A stretch of DNA of 64,000 nt from Symsagittifera roscoffensis (lineage: Eukaryota > Xenacoelomorpha > Acoela > Convolutidae), in the NCBI RefSeq assembly GCF_963678635.1, contig NC_087068.1, positions 56,839,896 through 56,903,895 on the forward strand, given 5' to 3'. The stretch's first letter is position 1. Every line of letters starts with the position of its first letter. The notes beneath the pieces were generated by a model. That model saw only the letters and a program-made list of their open reading frames with translations. It had not been told where the DNA came from and searched no databases. Both the position numbers and the translations under genes were made by a program. This document shows positions 33,384 through 45,311 of this stretch, piece after piece.

Positions 33384-34489
33384 CCAGAGAGATTTGAATT
33401 TAACTTATAAATTAGTTACCTCTCCAAGAGACCTTTTAGCAATCGCAATTAGCCAGTATACTCTAGATCTATTGATCCTAGCAGAGACTAGTTAAACACC
33501 CTGAGACTAGTAGATATAAGAGCAAGATTAGGATCGGTATTAGACTAAGAAGTTGCACGAATCTATCCGGCCGAAAATAAGATAGCGTGGCGAGCATACG
33601 GTGTACCCTATCCGAAATTACTCTATGAGTTAGACCAAAGAACTTAACTCAGGATGCTTTTTTAGGCCTGAAAAATTGTTTTTCAAGTTTAATTTAGACC
33701 CGAAACTCAATGCATTTTATTTTCAAAAGTTTTCTTATTCATGACCCAATGTTTGCTATTTTAGTATTTTCAGTATTCAATTTATGCAGACACTAGATAC
33801 TGAGGAAAAATTCCCACCGAAGACTGCTGAAATACATTCTTCGAAATAAAAGGGAGACCTTGTAAATGTATGAGTGCATGAAAATTATGAATTTTATAGA
33901 TTGAGCATAGGTTGTTGAAAAACATTCAAAAAAGATAGTGAAAAAAGTACAAAAAAATGTTTGTGTAATAACTGCGAAGTTTTTTAACCACTAAGGAAAT
34001 CAATTCTATACAAAAACAAACTTCTATCTGAAGTTTACACTTTGGAAGCAAATCTGAGTTATCACGCCATTGAATGTTCGCAGCGCAGTATCAAAGACCT
34101 GATGTGTTTCTCTTAGCTTCATTTTTTCGCATATATTCTAGCTTTATTAAACTCATACTGCATGCTTCAGCACAAAAGGGGCAGCGGAAGCCTAACCTTT
34201 AGTTAATCAAACCCCCGACCAGCCAAAGTTGTCAGAGTTTCTTGTGGCTTCAGCTTCATTTCACATTTCTTTTCTGGACAACCTGAACAAATCCTAGAAA
34301 AATGAACGCAGATCCCTACGCCTAGAAATCCTAGAAAAAACCACGAACTCATAAATTTACAAAAATGATCAAAATTTTATATTTCTGAGATCGAAAGTAT
34401 TCTCAAAAATCAAGGTACTTTATCGCAAACAAAATCTGACAGCGAAAGCAATTCTTCAGTATTCAGATTGTTCAGAAAAAGTATCCTTT
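33384..34489. other. LTR-like tail and intergenic sequence
   Basis: 33384-33665 has higher complexity and GC than its surroundings, with CTAGTAG/GACTAGTTAAAC-type short repeats. It could be an R-U5-like part of an LTR whose left partner is missing. From 33666 to 34489 I see no gene. Confidence 0.35.
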
Positions 34490-36560
34490 CTGAAAAATAA
34501 TAAGACACAACTACTTTTTTTGTTGTTTATATAGAAGCGTTCCTTGATTTTATTTGAATACTAGTTTTTTCACTTTTTGATTTTGAAATTATAAAGGAAG
34601 CAATCATCCATGGCAATTGAGACAAACTCACTAAAATGAGGTTACTTTTTTCAAAGTAAAATCTGCAAAAAAAACAATAAAAAGAAAAGAAAGCTTGCTT
34701 CCCTAGATGGATAGCTTGCTTCCTTAGAAAGTTAGATTTTTGAGAAATACTATTCGTGACAGTTAAGTAAAAACAATAATGCTCATACACGACTGTTGTG
34801 TACTTTTGAATTTCTGAAAGGTTAAAGTCTTTATTCTGGTGAACAAAACTGGTGTCGGACTGACTAATTTCGATTAAAAATAAACATTACATACCAATGG
34901 TGAAACAGTTAAAATCAGTGAAACAACCATCTACTTCATTTTTTGTTAGGATAATGTACAGTGCTGATTTTTTATAGCCAAACACAAAAGTAACCCGAAA
35001 CCTTCAACGCAATTTTTTGAGCTAGCTGCAGACAAAGAACAATTGTTCGAAATTGCTCTATTTTTCAACGAATAAAATCATTCAAATTTGTGTCGCGAAA
35101 TTTAAATTCACACTTTTTTTCCTTTAATGGGTCTATTTGGCTTTTTTGTTCAGTTTTCACTCTCATATAAGGACAAAAAATTTTACTGTTAAATAAATTA
35201 TGTCAAAATCAGCATCTAACTCAATTCAGAATCGGGGAGGTTCAAAGTTACTACGAGTTTTGTAATTGTGATTTTACTGTCCGACAATCAAACTATGCCA
35301 ACTTCACAGCAAACAATGGGCACTTTTTGGTTTTAAAAGCATTTTAAAGTTAATTTGCAGGCAATTTTCAGATTGTTTCAAACACTTTTCTTCGTTTTGA
35401 TTTGTGTTGTGATGAGGATGACGATGATGTTGGTATTATTTTTCGTATAAATCAAATGTAGGTGTTTGCCTAATTTTCCTTGAAGAAATGAACCAAAAAG
35501 ACCAATTGAAGAAGGAAAGCTAGTGAATTAGCTTGATTAGCGAGCAATTCCTCTAATGCCAGACACAATCGTCAATTTTTTTAAACATTGCATCTGATGA
35601 CAAAATCATGACACCCAATAAACATGACATCCGATGTTTGTATCTCATCGCAAAATGCGGAACGTTCTACTGCTCCTTAATTCGTCCATAATTTTTTTTT
35701 CGTCGCTAAAAATCTTTTGCAAATTTGAAATTTCAGTTTTAAACATTAAGTCCTTAAATTTTAGCCGTATAAAAATTTTCTGGGACTAAATTTCTTGACT
35801 GATCACTTTTCAGAATTTTTTTTGGTGCTAGATGATTTTTTGATTTATCAAGTTTTCGAAGCTTTGATCCAGCAGTTTACGCAAAATCCAAGCACATGTA
35901 GGGCAGTGTGTAGCACATTTATTTGGAAAAACGTAGATTCTGGTTTCGATCGTTGCATATTGTTTTTGGTTATTGGTCTGAGTATGAAAAACCACCCCAA
36001 GCATATATTGTTCCCTTTCTCCACAAAAGTTGGAGCAAAACTTTAACAACCCCGCAGCTTTTTGTTTGGGGCTCGGTTTTAATTTGAAAAACTTTCGTTC
36101 TCAAGCAAATTTGTGCGCGAAATGATAGCTTTCTATTGGGTAAAGTAAGATCAGATCGGGTTCAATTTTACTTGATTTTCGAGCCGGCTATCTTCCCGAA
36201 ACTAAAAAATTTTGTTTCAGATTTGATAAAATCTACTTAAACACTGAAACAGCTGGTGAAATGACAAATTGAAGTTTGATACTGTTCACAGAGACTGGAG
36301 TTTTGCAACAATTCAAATTGGCGAAAACAATTAAACACGGCAAAACTGAACAAAATATTTGAAGAAAATACATCTACAAAAATTTCATAGATTTATCTCC
36401 ACCGACATTTTACTTCAAGAAAACATAGTTGCAAAATACAAGCATTTAGTTTTGCTTACCGAGGGGTCACAATGACAATTGACTTGAAAACAAAATCAAA
36501 ATTGCCAAAAATAATTTTAACTTGATAATTGCTGGGCTAATAATTTTAAAAACTTGGTGT
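34490..36560. repeat. Diverged direct repeat B, right of the retroelement
   Basis: Partner of 11008-13590. It lacks the transposon found in copy A and shows the empty site GTAGCACATTTATTTGGAAAA near 35911. It has extra blocks near 35215-35300, 35460-35690 and 36240-36480. No intact coding frame. Confidence 0.88.
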
Positions 36561-36859
36561 TTTTACTCCACACGAGTCAACTCATGGTAGTAATCCATCA
36601 GGTCAATACTATGCAGTTCAACTGGAGTTTGGGTAAAAATAGAAAAGTGTGAAAAATTAGATAGTCTTACCTCACTAGGATACCTCATTTTCTAATTAAT
36701 AAATTTGCCAATAATTACAAAAACCGACTAAATTTAGGACATTTTACCGATCTCATCAACTTTAAAAAATATTTTGAAGCAGTTTTTTCGCTTCGCACTC
36801 CTTTATAACATGGTGTCCGCACTAGGTGTTTTCCAATAAAAAATTAACTTTATTGGAAG
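36561..36859. other. Intergenic, no gene seen
   Basis: AT-rich sequence between repeat B and a coding-like remnant; no feature supported. Confidence 0.4.
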
Positions 36860-38170
36860 ATTCAAAAACCGAGAAGGCAATGGTCCGCCTGACTGCCTTA
36901 CTAGACGAAGCACGCTCACACAATAAAGTCGACAAGGTTGCTTAGAAAAATAACCCCTCAGTAGTTCAGAGGACAAAGTCCTTCCTAAGTTAGTGCGAAG
37001 AACAAGTAACAGCCTGAAATGAAGTTCATTTACATATAAAAGGTGAAACAACGCTACTGGAGACACCACACCACACATGATTTCGGTCCTGTCAGCAGTT
37101 GGTAATCAGGAAGAGTTCGACAAATGAAACCTTGTAGAACTTAGAATCACCCTTGACTGTGCAATTAGATCACAGACCTTTGCAGTAACTTTCGCCCCTG
37201 GCGGAGAGATACCAAAAATATTACCCGCACTGACAAAAAAGGTTTCCGGTCAATTTAAATGGATTTTAAATCGATTTTAAACCGATCCAAATCGATTAAC
37301 CAAATCAAAATAATCAAGTTGATTACACACAAACAAAACAAGTTCGCCTGAAAAAATAACCTGAAAAAGTCTTACAAGCATTTTAGTCATTTTTGGTTTT
37401 TGTAACGACACGTAACAAAAGTTTTCATTTTTTTTTCTGCCATTCAAAAACTTGAAGAAAAAAAAAGAAGTAAAAATTCGATCGATTTCATTTTAGGTCA
37501 GATTTAAGATCCATTCAAATTGATTTAAAATCGACCGGAATCGATTTTTTAGCGTTGAAATTAAATCGATTTAAAATCGATCCAAATCGATCTGAATTTT
37601 TTGTTTTGATTAACTTACTTTTTTTACAACTTAAATCAATTTCAATCTAATCTGCATACTTTTTTCATACTAAAATCAATGGAAATCCATTTTTGTCAGT
37701 GCGGGTAGTCACATCAGTCAGAACGAATAAACTGGTGTTGTTCGACGGCAAACTGGAAAATGAACCAGGACAAAACATGTACCTTCAGATGATCTAATTA
37801 GACACATACATAGTTGTAATGGGAGACACTACACTGACATTGAATCAGATGCTAGAATAAAACTGAATCATTCATAGTACAGGAAGATGGACTTTCCCGA
37901 ATTTTTGAAAGCAAGCAATGGAATATCCTGAAAAGACGAATCCAGGATTACAGGCAAGATGAAAATGCCTAATAAATGGTGGTAATGTAGCCTGACAAAA
38001 ATCAAAGCCAAATACAACAAAAGATCAGTAGGAGAAAGATGCCAAGTGGCCGAAGTAGAAGTATAAACACAGATACGAAGCTATGCTTTGCAAACACTTG
38101 CGAGAACAAGACCAGAAAGCAGCTCTATCAAATTAAACAAAAAAAAGGTAGAAGAAAGCCTTGAAATAGT
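36860..38170 (+). pseudogene. Unrecognised coding remnant split by a MITE
   Basis: Less AT-rich than its surroundings, with protein-like stretches on the plus strand. EKAMVRLTALLDEARSHNKV lies at about 36870. In another frame are MISVLSAVGNQEEFDK, then LRITLDCAIRSQTFAVTFAP ending PKI at about 37219. After the MITE at 37222-37707 the same protein appears to continue (VTSVRTNKLVLFDGKLENEP, about 37710), then LDTYIVVMGD near 37800 and a basic tail. Stops separate most blocks. I do not recognise the family. The 91-codon minus-strand frame at 36803-37078 is probably a shadow. Confidence 0.45.
37222..37707. mobile_element. MITE with perfect 18-bp terminal inverted repeats
   Basis: Left TACCCGCACTGACAAAAA (37222-37239), right TTTTTGTCAGTGCGGGTA (37690-37707), 486 bp overall. 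The interior is filled with variants of AAATCGATTT in both orientations on each side of a short centre. The target duplication is unclear; a TA duplication would restore the interrupted reading frame. No coding capacity. Confidence 0.9.
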
Positions 38171-38239
38171 AAAAACTTAAATAAAGAGATTCAGAGTCGC
38201 ACGCACTATGCCCGCAGCCACTTAAGCTTACCCATACTA

Positions 38240-38500
38240 AGTAAAAAAAAATTTTCTTAACATAAAATACTTGATATCTAATCTATTTGTGGTCAGAAAC
38301 TTTTTTGAAATGTTTAAATAAAAAGGAAATTTTCTTAAATTTCTTTATTTCTCACCCTAATTCATATCAAAAACTAGCTAAATCTAGGCTATTTCTTGCT
38401 AGAAAAAAGTCTCCTGGTGGGGCTCGAACCCCTTACCTTCTATTCTCAATATTGTTGGTCTAATCGCTAGGCTTCAAACCTCGATAAAGATTAATAGTTT
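38240..38500 (-). mobile_element. tRNA-derived SINE remnant (tRNA-like at 38411-38484)
   Basis: On the minus strand GGGGTTCGAGCCCC (complement of 38419-38432) is a perfect T-arm/B-box. About 35 bases 5' of it lies GCCTAGCGATTAGACC, resembling the A-box and D-arm. The acceptor ends do not pair, so it is not a functional tRNA. AATTTTCTTAA repeats at 38250 and 38330 flank an AT-rich body on the 3' side. Confidence 0.45.
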
Positions 38501-39266
38501 TAGCAAAATAACAATTGTTATAACAAGTGTTAGTTTGTATTGTTTTGCTACTGTTATCGTGTATACATGAAGCATTTTTATCTCGATGCTTTTGAACAGT
38601 GAACCGATTTTTGGTTTTTTCTTTCCACAAACTGTTCATTTCTTAACTAGAAAAAAAATTGATCACTTCTGCCCAAAAAATACGAAAAAACTAGGCTGGA
38701 TAATCTACATAAAATTTCTATCTAGAAAAACAGCCTCCGTTGGGTACGGGTAACAACCGAAAAACACTAGTCAAGAATGAAGCAGCTACTTATGCTAACA
38801 AATTGGCAAAGCGATTCGGAACCAAATACAAATAGACTCAACTTTGCAATTAATAATTTGCAATATAACAAACTGAAGTCATCCACTCTAACTTTGCATA
38901 TAACAAATTGCGAAGCATGCAGCCACATTATGTATAAATTATGCGAGATATATTGAGTTAGCGGATACCTTTTTCAGCGTTTTTTCAGCGTGTTCTCATG
39001 AGGCATCGAAGATATGTAAAATGAAATGAAAACCCGGCAGAAATGTCTTTTGGTTGAAACTTGGAGCGTTTACAGTTATAGGTTTGAAAGTTTAGAAACC
39101 AATTTTTTTCGAACCAAGAAAAACTCTTCCATTTGTCAACAACCGATGTGAATTAAGCATATCTTAGATGGAACCAGTTAATCAAGAAAAAAGTTCTTTT
39201 GAGCATTAATCTTATTTCGAGGTTCAGCCATTTCGAAGACCTGGAGGCAGCAAATGAAAAAAAAAA
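38501..39266. other. Intergenic, no gene seen
   Basis: AT-rich. GCAATTTATAACAAATTGCAA-like phrases recur near 38847-38912 (TTTGCAATTAATAATTTGCA and TTTGCATATAACAAATTGC), suggesting a small inverted repeat. No coding frame. Confidence 0.4.
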
Positions 39267-39402
39267 CTAGGCTGACGGCTGTGAAACTTCAGTGGCTCAT
39301 GATGACGGAAGATGAGCGTCCTGGCTGCCAAATAGATTTTGCAGCTAGGTCGCTCAGCTTTCGCCATCATGAGCCACTGAAGTTTCATCGCCATCAGCCT
39401 CG
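39267..39402 (+). repeat. Long hairpin, 52-bp arms with a 32-base loop
   Basis: Left arm 39267-39318 and right arm 39351-39402 are reverse complements at about 45 of 52 positions, with the core AAACTTCAGTGGCTCATGATG perfectly paired. The interior is GC-richer than the surroundings. It could be a hairpin-RNA precursor or a foldback element. The 77-codon plus-strand frame 39254-39487 runs through it and is probably chance. Confidence 0.9.
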
Positions 39403-40077
39403 TTTTTGTTCATCTGTCAATCTTTCCGGGGTCACTCAAGCGTTTGCACGGGGGTTATTGGAGGGTATTGTATTGAAGTGGGATTAAATTTTTTTGCGAG
39501 CCTTGAGAGATTTTATGAATACAATTTTTGCAGAGACAAGAATCAATAACGGGACAGCAGACTCTCTCTTAGTCTCGACTTCTTCGCTATGGAACAGAAG
39601 AGGACCTGAAGAACGTTTTGAAAATTTATTATATATATATATATATATTCAATTGAATGTTTATTTAGATTTTCTTTTGTACAAAAAAGATTGCGGCCTG
39701 ATACAAAGTGCAGAGCAGCCATTTTGCGCTTTACAAATATCATAATAATAATAATAACAAAAGATTTAGGAATAAAATCCAAGGGTTCGCATAAAACCCA
39801 GTCATTGCCGTGTTCAAAGTTTAATTTTCATTCGCATCAAATGCGCCAAGTTCATGTATCTGATTCGTTGATTAGAGAAATACAATGACTTATTGTAATC
39901 TGTATTAACAACCGTTTTGAACTTTTGAAGTTTTTTGTATGAGTGTCTTAAAATTGAAACCACAGAACACGCCGTTTCGAAATTTAAATTCAAGTGCCAC
40001 TAGTTGAGAGATTTAAAATAAATAACAAAAAATGTTCCCAGCTTCATACTTGTGTTAAGTAGGTAGCCGCATAGTAC
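39403..40077. other. Intergenic with simple repeats
   Basis: Contains an (AT)n run near 39630-39648 and an (AAT)n run near 39743-39757. The overlapping short frames on both strands carry no motif. Further exons of the minus-strand GPCR would be expected in this direction but I found none. Confidence 0.5.
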
Positions 40078-40231
40078 CAATCACCGTGGCTACCTTTTTC
40101 AACCTGTATGTGCAATGGGTGTATGGGTACTTTATGGCCACTACACGGTCCAAGGCCATTGCAGTCATTAAGTAGATGGCTGCCACTGAACTGCCATTGC
40201 TATGCCACTTGAATAGTTTGCATGCAAAAGT
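40078..40231 (-). CDS. GPCR exon: TM3 with DRY-type motif to start of TM4
   Basis: Minus-strand exon following the acceptor TTGTTTTCAG (exon starts at 40231). The translation begins TFACKLFKW, with the conserved TM3 Cys. It continues VAAIYLMTAMALDRVVAIKYP, where DRV is the DRY-type motif at the end of TM3 and the Pro follows in loop 2, then basic residues and KVATVIG leading into TM4. This is class A (rhodopsin family) GPCR sequence. The donor is uncertain: GTACTA after ATTG gives an end at 40078; GTGATT or GTAGCC slightly upstream are alternatives. It starts in phase 0, matching the end of the upstream exon at 40708. Ligand and subfamily cannot be told. No stop or frameshift is present in either exon. 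Confidence 0.72.
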
Positions 40232-40707
40232 CTGAAAACAATTGTGCGATGAATCTGAAACCATCCTGGAATGTCTTCCATAAACATTTACTGCAAAATT
40301 TAATAAGAACTCTTAAATACCTCCTGAAATATTTAGCAGTTATACAATCAGCCAGCAAAATTATGACAAAATTCTGGGAAAACTTCGGAATATCTTCAAT
40401 TGGAATTAAATATTTTTTTATTCCCCTTCTCAGGTCTTTGCCATGAACTCTGATCACACATAGAGCGCTATTTTGGTGCGTTTTTATTCCAAAAAACATT
40501 GATCTTCTACAATCAAGAGTAAACGCACATTTTCTTATTGGCAAGAAAAAAAGGAACGCCATTTAGTTAATAAAAAACAGTCAAAGTAAACCCAAAATTG
40601 ATGATTTTTATAGTCATTCAACATTTGAATTACATAAAAATTTTATGAAAACTTGAATAAACAGCCGCATAAATTTTATCAGCATGAAAAAAAGTTTTGA
40701 TCTTTAC

Positions 40708-40798
40708 GTTCATATTAAAGTACCTGGCCAGTAAATCAATTCCATCCGTCAGCCCACTAATGGCTTCAAATACAGCAAGATACCCCATCAAGTACGTG
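40708..40798 (-). CDS. GPCR exon: TM2
   Basis: 91-base exon on the minus strand between acceptor TTAAACAG (ends at 40799) and donor GTAAAG (starts at 40707). It encodes TYLMGYLAVFEAISGLTDGI then DLLARYFNMN, a TM2 helix with the usual LAV core; the conserved Asp position is Glu here. It begins after one base of a split codon and ends in phase 0, which fits the TM3 exon at 40231. The intron between them would be 476 bases. No TM1 or first exon is recognisable upstream (up to about 45 kb), so the gene either has long introns or is a fragment. Confidence 0.65.
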
Positions 40799-40968
40799 CT
40801 GTTTAATTTCATCCAAATTTAATGGACCTAATTGCATAATAGTGTGTTTTAACTATTTATATCACTTTAATGCAAAACTTAGAATACTAAACAATCGCTC
40901 AACTTTTCATTTTTTTTTTCTGAAATATGTATTGACTCACTGTATAAAACTAGTCATCATTGGCCTCG

Positions 40969-41068
40969 ACTAATACACGGAAAATTGTTTGCCTCTTTAT
41001 CGCCGCGGAATTGAGGTAAAATATGCTTTGGCTTGACGATGGGGACTTGAATGACGTGTGAATCTGAG
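40969..41068 (-). CDS. Possible exon, unrecognised
   Basis: After the acceptor-like TTTTTTCTCAG on the minus strand, a frame reads SHVIQVPIVKPKHILPQFRG then DKEANNFPCISRGQ and a stop. It looks protein-like and lies 170 bases upstream of the GPCR TM2 exon on the same strand, but does not resemble TM1. Chance is possible. Confidence 0.2.
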
Positions 41069-41256
41069 AAAAAACGGAAATTAGCTTGTTTTTCAGAATT
41101 TCTCAGTCACAATTTTCCTGAAATCAACCCGGGCTTCACAATTTTCATATTCTGGATTTGGAGGGAAGGAAACAAACGAATTGTTCAACACCATCAGACT
41201 CGAAAAGAATGGCGTAAAAACTAATCGGTAAGAGGGACCATCGTTTTCTCTCTGTA

Positions 41257-41651
41257 GGGAATTGACCCCCTGCTGATCCAAAGGGTCCCCCTTTGTATTA
41301 ATTTGAGATATTTTTTTTTGGTGACGGACCCTAAAAATTTTCTAAAGGCGCCTTAGGCTCCAATATATAAAAATTTTGATATATACTAATCTTAAGTATA
41401 TTTACCATCACTCTGAATCGGTACTGATTCTTTTTGACATAAGAGGAAGCTTATTTTAAATTATTTTTCGAAACCTTTCATAAAAGACATGAGTATTTCT
41501 GATTAGATAAATGATATGCTTAGTTTAAATTTTACGGTCCGTCACCTAAAATGTATATCTCAAATTAGTACCAAGGGGGACCCTTTGGGTCGGCAAGGGG
41601 TCGAATCCCTGAGGAAAGGGCGTCTGCCCCCCCCCCCTAAATCTGCCCCTG
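41257..41651. mobile_element. hAT-like foldback element
   Basis: Inverted arms 41257-41330 and 41536-41610 (about 75 bp, high identity) share AAAGGGTCCCCCTTxGTA, TAATTTGAGATAT and GGTGACGGACC on one arm and their complements on the other. They enclose about 200 bp of unrelated AT-rich sequence. The right side continues through a C-homopolymer to CTAAATCTGCCCCTG at 41651, a terminus shared with the MITE at 10377-10538. The matching left terminus is not evident. Confidence 0.75.
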
Positions 41652-44600
41652 ATTTCAATACTTGTTTAGCTAAGATCATAACAAACAATTTTAGCGCAAC
41701 TTTTTTGGAGAGATATGTTTATGATCAATGTAGTTTTGGACTAGATTTTTCGGAAAAAATCAACGAACCTGTAAAACAAAATAAATTTGAAAAAGTATTC
41801 TAGTTATCTTATTTTGCTCACAATTTCAATCAGTTTACTATAATTTCTTGAAGATTTTTAAAATTTTTAATGTTAAAAGTTGTGCTGCAAGTTGGCAACC
41901 ACTGAAATGAAAATTGATTTAACTTTAAATTCTAAATCTGTAATTACTTCTAATCTGTAGAAAGAAAGAAGATCTTTCAATGTGAAAATGTTTTATTTTT
42001 TTTCGGAGTTGAAGGAACAAAATAATTTAATAAACTAACAAACATCATTAAAACCACTCAAAAAACTCATTACGAATTTTTTCATACTAAAGCTTTGTTT
42101 TTCCTTGTTTTTTATTCTTTAAGCCATAATTTAATAATCAGTAAAGGAACATTTCAGCTTTCGCTCTGGTAGTAAAGGAAAATGTAAAACCGTCACAACC
42201 TTTTCAAATAATTTTTTAGTTTTTGAAACTGTGCTCAAAGCCGAAAACTTATTTCACTGTGATAGAGCTTTTACATTTAAAAAATCCTAAGAGGAAAAAC
42301 GAAAATAAAATTTTCTAAAGCTTTTCTGAAAAACTATACTTGACATTGCGTGTTGTAGGAGAGGCGAGGTTTTACCTTCATGTTTTTTCTTATAGAGTTA
42401 CCAGACAGTGGGCAATAGTTACAAACAGAGTTTGCAGTTTTGTCCTGATGCGAAATTTGAGTACATTTTGCCAAATAATTGAAACAACTACCAACGCATT
42501 AATTAACCTCTCAAACAAATGAAAATCAAAGCTCAAATAACTAAAACGCTAGCTTGATTGTAGGAAAACTAATTTGATACCAAACAATTTCCGAATTCAA
42601 TTTCAATTTTAAAAAAATTAACTAATAAAAATTATTGGCTTGTTCAAGTTCGAAACAAAACTCATGACGGATTCCTACTTATTTTTCCAAAAAGTTTATA
42701 GCGAAACTAGGTTATAGCGAAACCTAGCGAAATTAGGTTACAGTGCATTCCGAAAAATCATTATAATTGTTTATAGTTCAAACAGAAAAGCTTTTTAAAT
42801 CGATGAAAATTGATTATAATAGATCACAATCTCGTATTTTGCCAAAGTTTTGTCACACGAGATTATATTCTAATTTGTTATGTGGGTTATTTTTGGGTCA
42901 ACAACAAAATCTATAAAAGTGAGATGCCTTGTTACAGTTTGCTTCATCTGAACCCGAAGTTTCACCACAAAACAAAACCTTCATGAAAACCACTTTATAT
43001 TAGTTGAAAGATCCCCGCGGTCGGCGAAAAAAATTTTCCAAATACATCAAGAAACTCAAATAATGTGCTGTCATTTTGGTGAATAAAAAACTTAAAATGT
43101 GCATCACGAAAAACGGTAATCCAGAGGACTTGACAAAAGAAAAACGTTATAAATTTAAAAATGGTTTGAAAACTACCCATTTTTGACGAAAGCTAACCTC
43201 TGTAAAAAGCATAAAATATAAGCAAATCAGATGTAATCTCGAAGAAAAAATGGGCAAACAAAAAGTATTATAGTCAATTTAAATCGATTTTTATGAATTT
43301 TTGTGCAAAACAATTAAATTAGAAATGGGAATTTATTTTTGCATCGAAAAGCAGATGGATAACCGATCAACTAGCATCGATTAAAACAAATTCTAACTGA
43401 TTATATTTTGTTTTAAAAGAGAGAGTTTCCAGACGATTGTTAATTGCTAGTAAAATCAGTAAAACTGTTGCTTAAATCATAATATAATCGATTATTAATG
43501 CTCAAAATTGGATACAGTTTCGAAAAAACAGACAAAGTTTTCTGTCGTTGCAAGCGTTTCCAGGTTGGCAAAATTTATTTTGCAAGGTTGGTATTTTGCT
43601 TTTTTCTGAAAACTATTATGGGAGTTTTTTTCATGGGAGAGATTAAAATGGCTCTACGGCTAAAACTGCTTATAAGAACGAAAGCACTACGATGGCGTTT
43701 TTTTGTTACTCTATTGACTATCTCTCTAAAAATGGGAGATTCTCTGTAGTATTAGGTGAGAATTTTTCAAGTTTTTTTATGATGTTAAGGTTCTTAAAGG
43801 TTTGAGTAAGATTTGATTTCCGGATTTGTTTTTTTTGGTGATACAGCACTCTTTTCATTGCAAAGCACAATTGTGAATTTACACATATTTCTTCTTAAAA
43901 AGGAGAAGATTAAACACTTTAGGACTAAGTTTGTCAAAATGGCCCTAAAAACCATATAAAGCCAAAAAATCATAATTAATATAGCAGATCCATGAAAAGA
44001 AAGATCAGATCAGAAAGAACAAATAATTTAAGTTTTTGGATAATTTCAAATAAGTTGCAAAAAAACATTACACGCTAAATTTCTTATAAAAGTAAGAAAA
44101 AAAACAAAAAAACTTATGTTTCTAACAGTTTCCATCAGGGTACTAAATCAAGACCGGCTCATTTCGACATCTTCGAGAAAATTGAGTAAGATCGTGGGAA
44201 GAATATGCAGAAGATCACTTTGTAATTGCCTGAAAAATACCGACACACACTGAATGCTATATTTTCAATTGAAAAGAATTAGGTCACAAAAAACGGACAA
44301 CAAAAAAAACAATGCTGTAGCTGTAATGAAGTGCATGGTGCATTTACTTTTTTGCTTTAATTGTCATTTTTGAACAGCAGGTTTTCTTGAAATTTAATTA
44401 ATTGAAAATTCCCACTACTTACGATACAACAGGATTCAAACAGCATGACCCTCAAGAAGCAGCTAAGATAGTTCCAATGATGAAATTGGAAACTGAGCTA
44501 GAAAAACAAAAAAAAAATTAAAATATTAAAAGTTTTTTTGAAGATTATTTTTCTTGTGTTTTGTGAATATTTCCTTATGGAGTTGGCTTTGAGCGCTCGA

Positions 44601-45311
44601 AAAAGGGTGCCTGACTTTTTTGAGCACACTGAACGACAAAATAACTAATTTTGATACTTTTTCCAAAAAAGCTGCAAAATTTCCGAAAACGTTTTGTGAC
44701 CAAGATACTACCACATATGGTAATCAGAAAAATAAAAAAAGCCGAATTTAGAGAAAGAGAGTTAGTGATACGGTATCTCAGCCGACAAAAAAAAAGAGAT
44801 GGACGATAAACCGAAAGAACAGAAAATTTCTAGCTTAAGAAAAACTTCAGGCCTGGGTTGCCTCAAGTTTATGTGTTACCTCTACACCAGATGCACTGGA
44901 CGGTAATAAATTTGAAATTTTATCAAGCAAGTCAATTCATGTGTATCAATTGAAAATAAATGTTCAATTTTAATACATCCGGCGAGTAAGCCGACACAAC
45001 TTGGGACGAAATCCATGAAACCAGCAAAAAGTCAAATTAATTCTGCAAAAGTTCCCAGTCACAAACATTACCCCAAAAAATAGTGAAATTCATGAAATTG
45101 AGCATCTCAGCAGCATATCAATTGCTGTCAAGTAATTCAGCTTCATATCATCGACATGTGATTAAACTGATTTTGTTAAAATAATTTTCAATCGTTAAAA
45201 AGGCTAACCGCATGCGTTATCAGGTTATCGAAGTTGTCGAAGTTCTCGAGCAGAGCCAGTTAAATGCCTGCTTTAGGTCCCTGAAATATTTCATAAAGTT
45301 CTTCTGATGAT
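41652..45311. other. 3.7 kb AT-rich stretch, no gene seen
   Basis: I find no supported gene. Short frames at 42340-42522, 42995-43180, 43498-43749 and 44526-44714 have no recognisable domain, no flanking splice logic and strongly AT-driven composition. No tandem or inverted repeat of note was seen. Confidence 0.5.

Noticed and set aside
36803-37078. 91-codon minus-strand frame with Leu/Arg-rich composition
   Set aside because: Opposite to a better plus-strand coding remnant and without motif.
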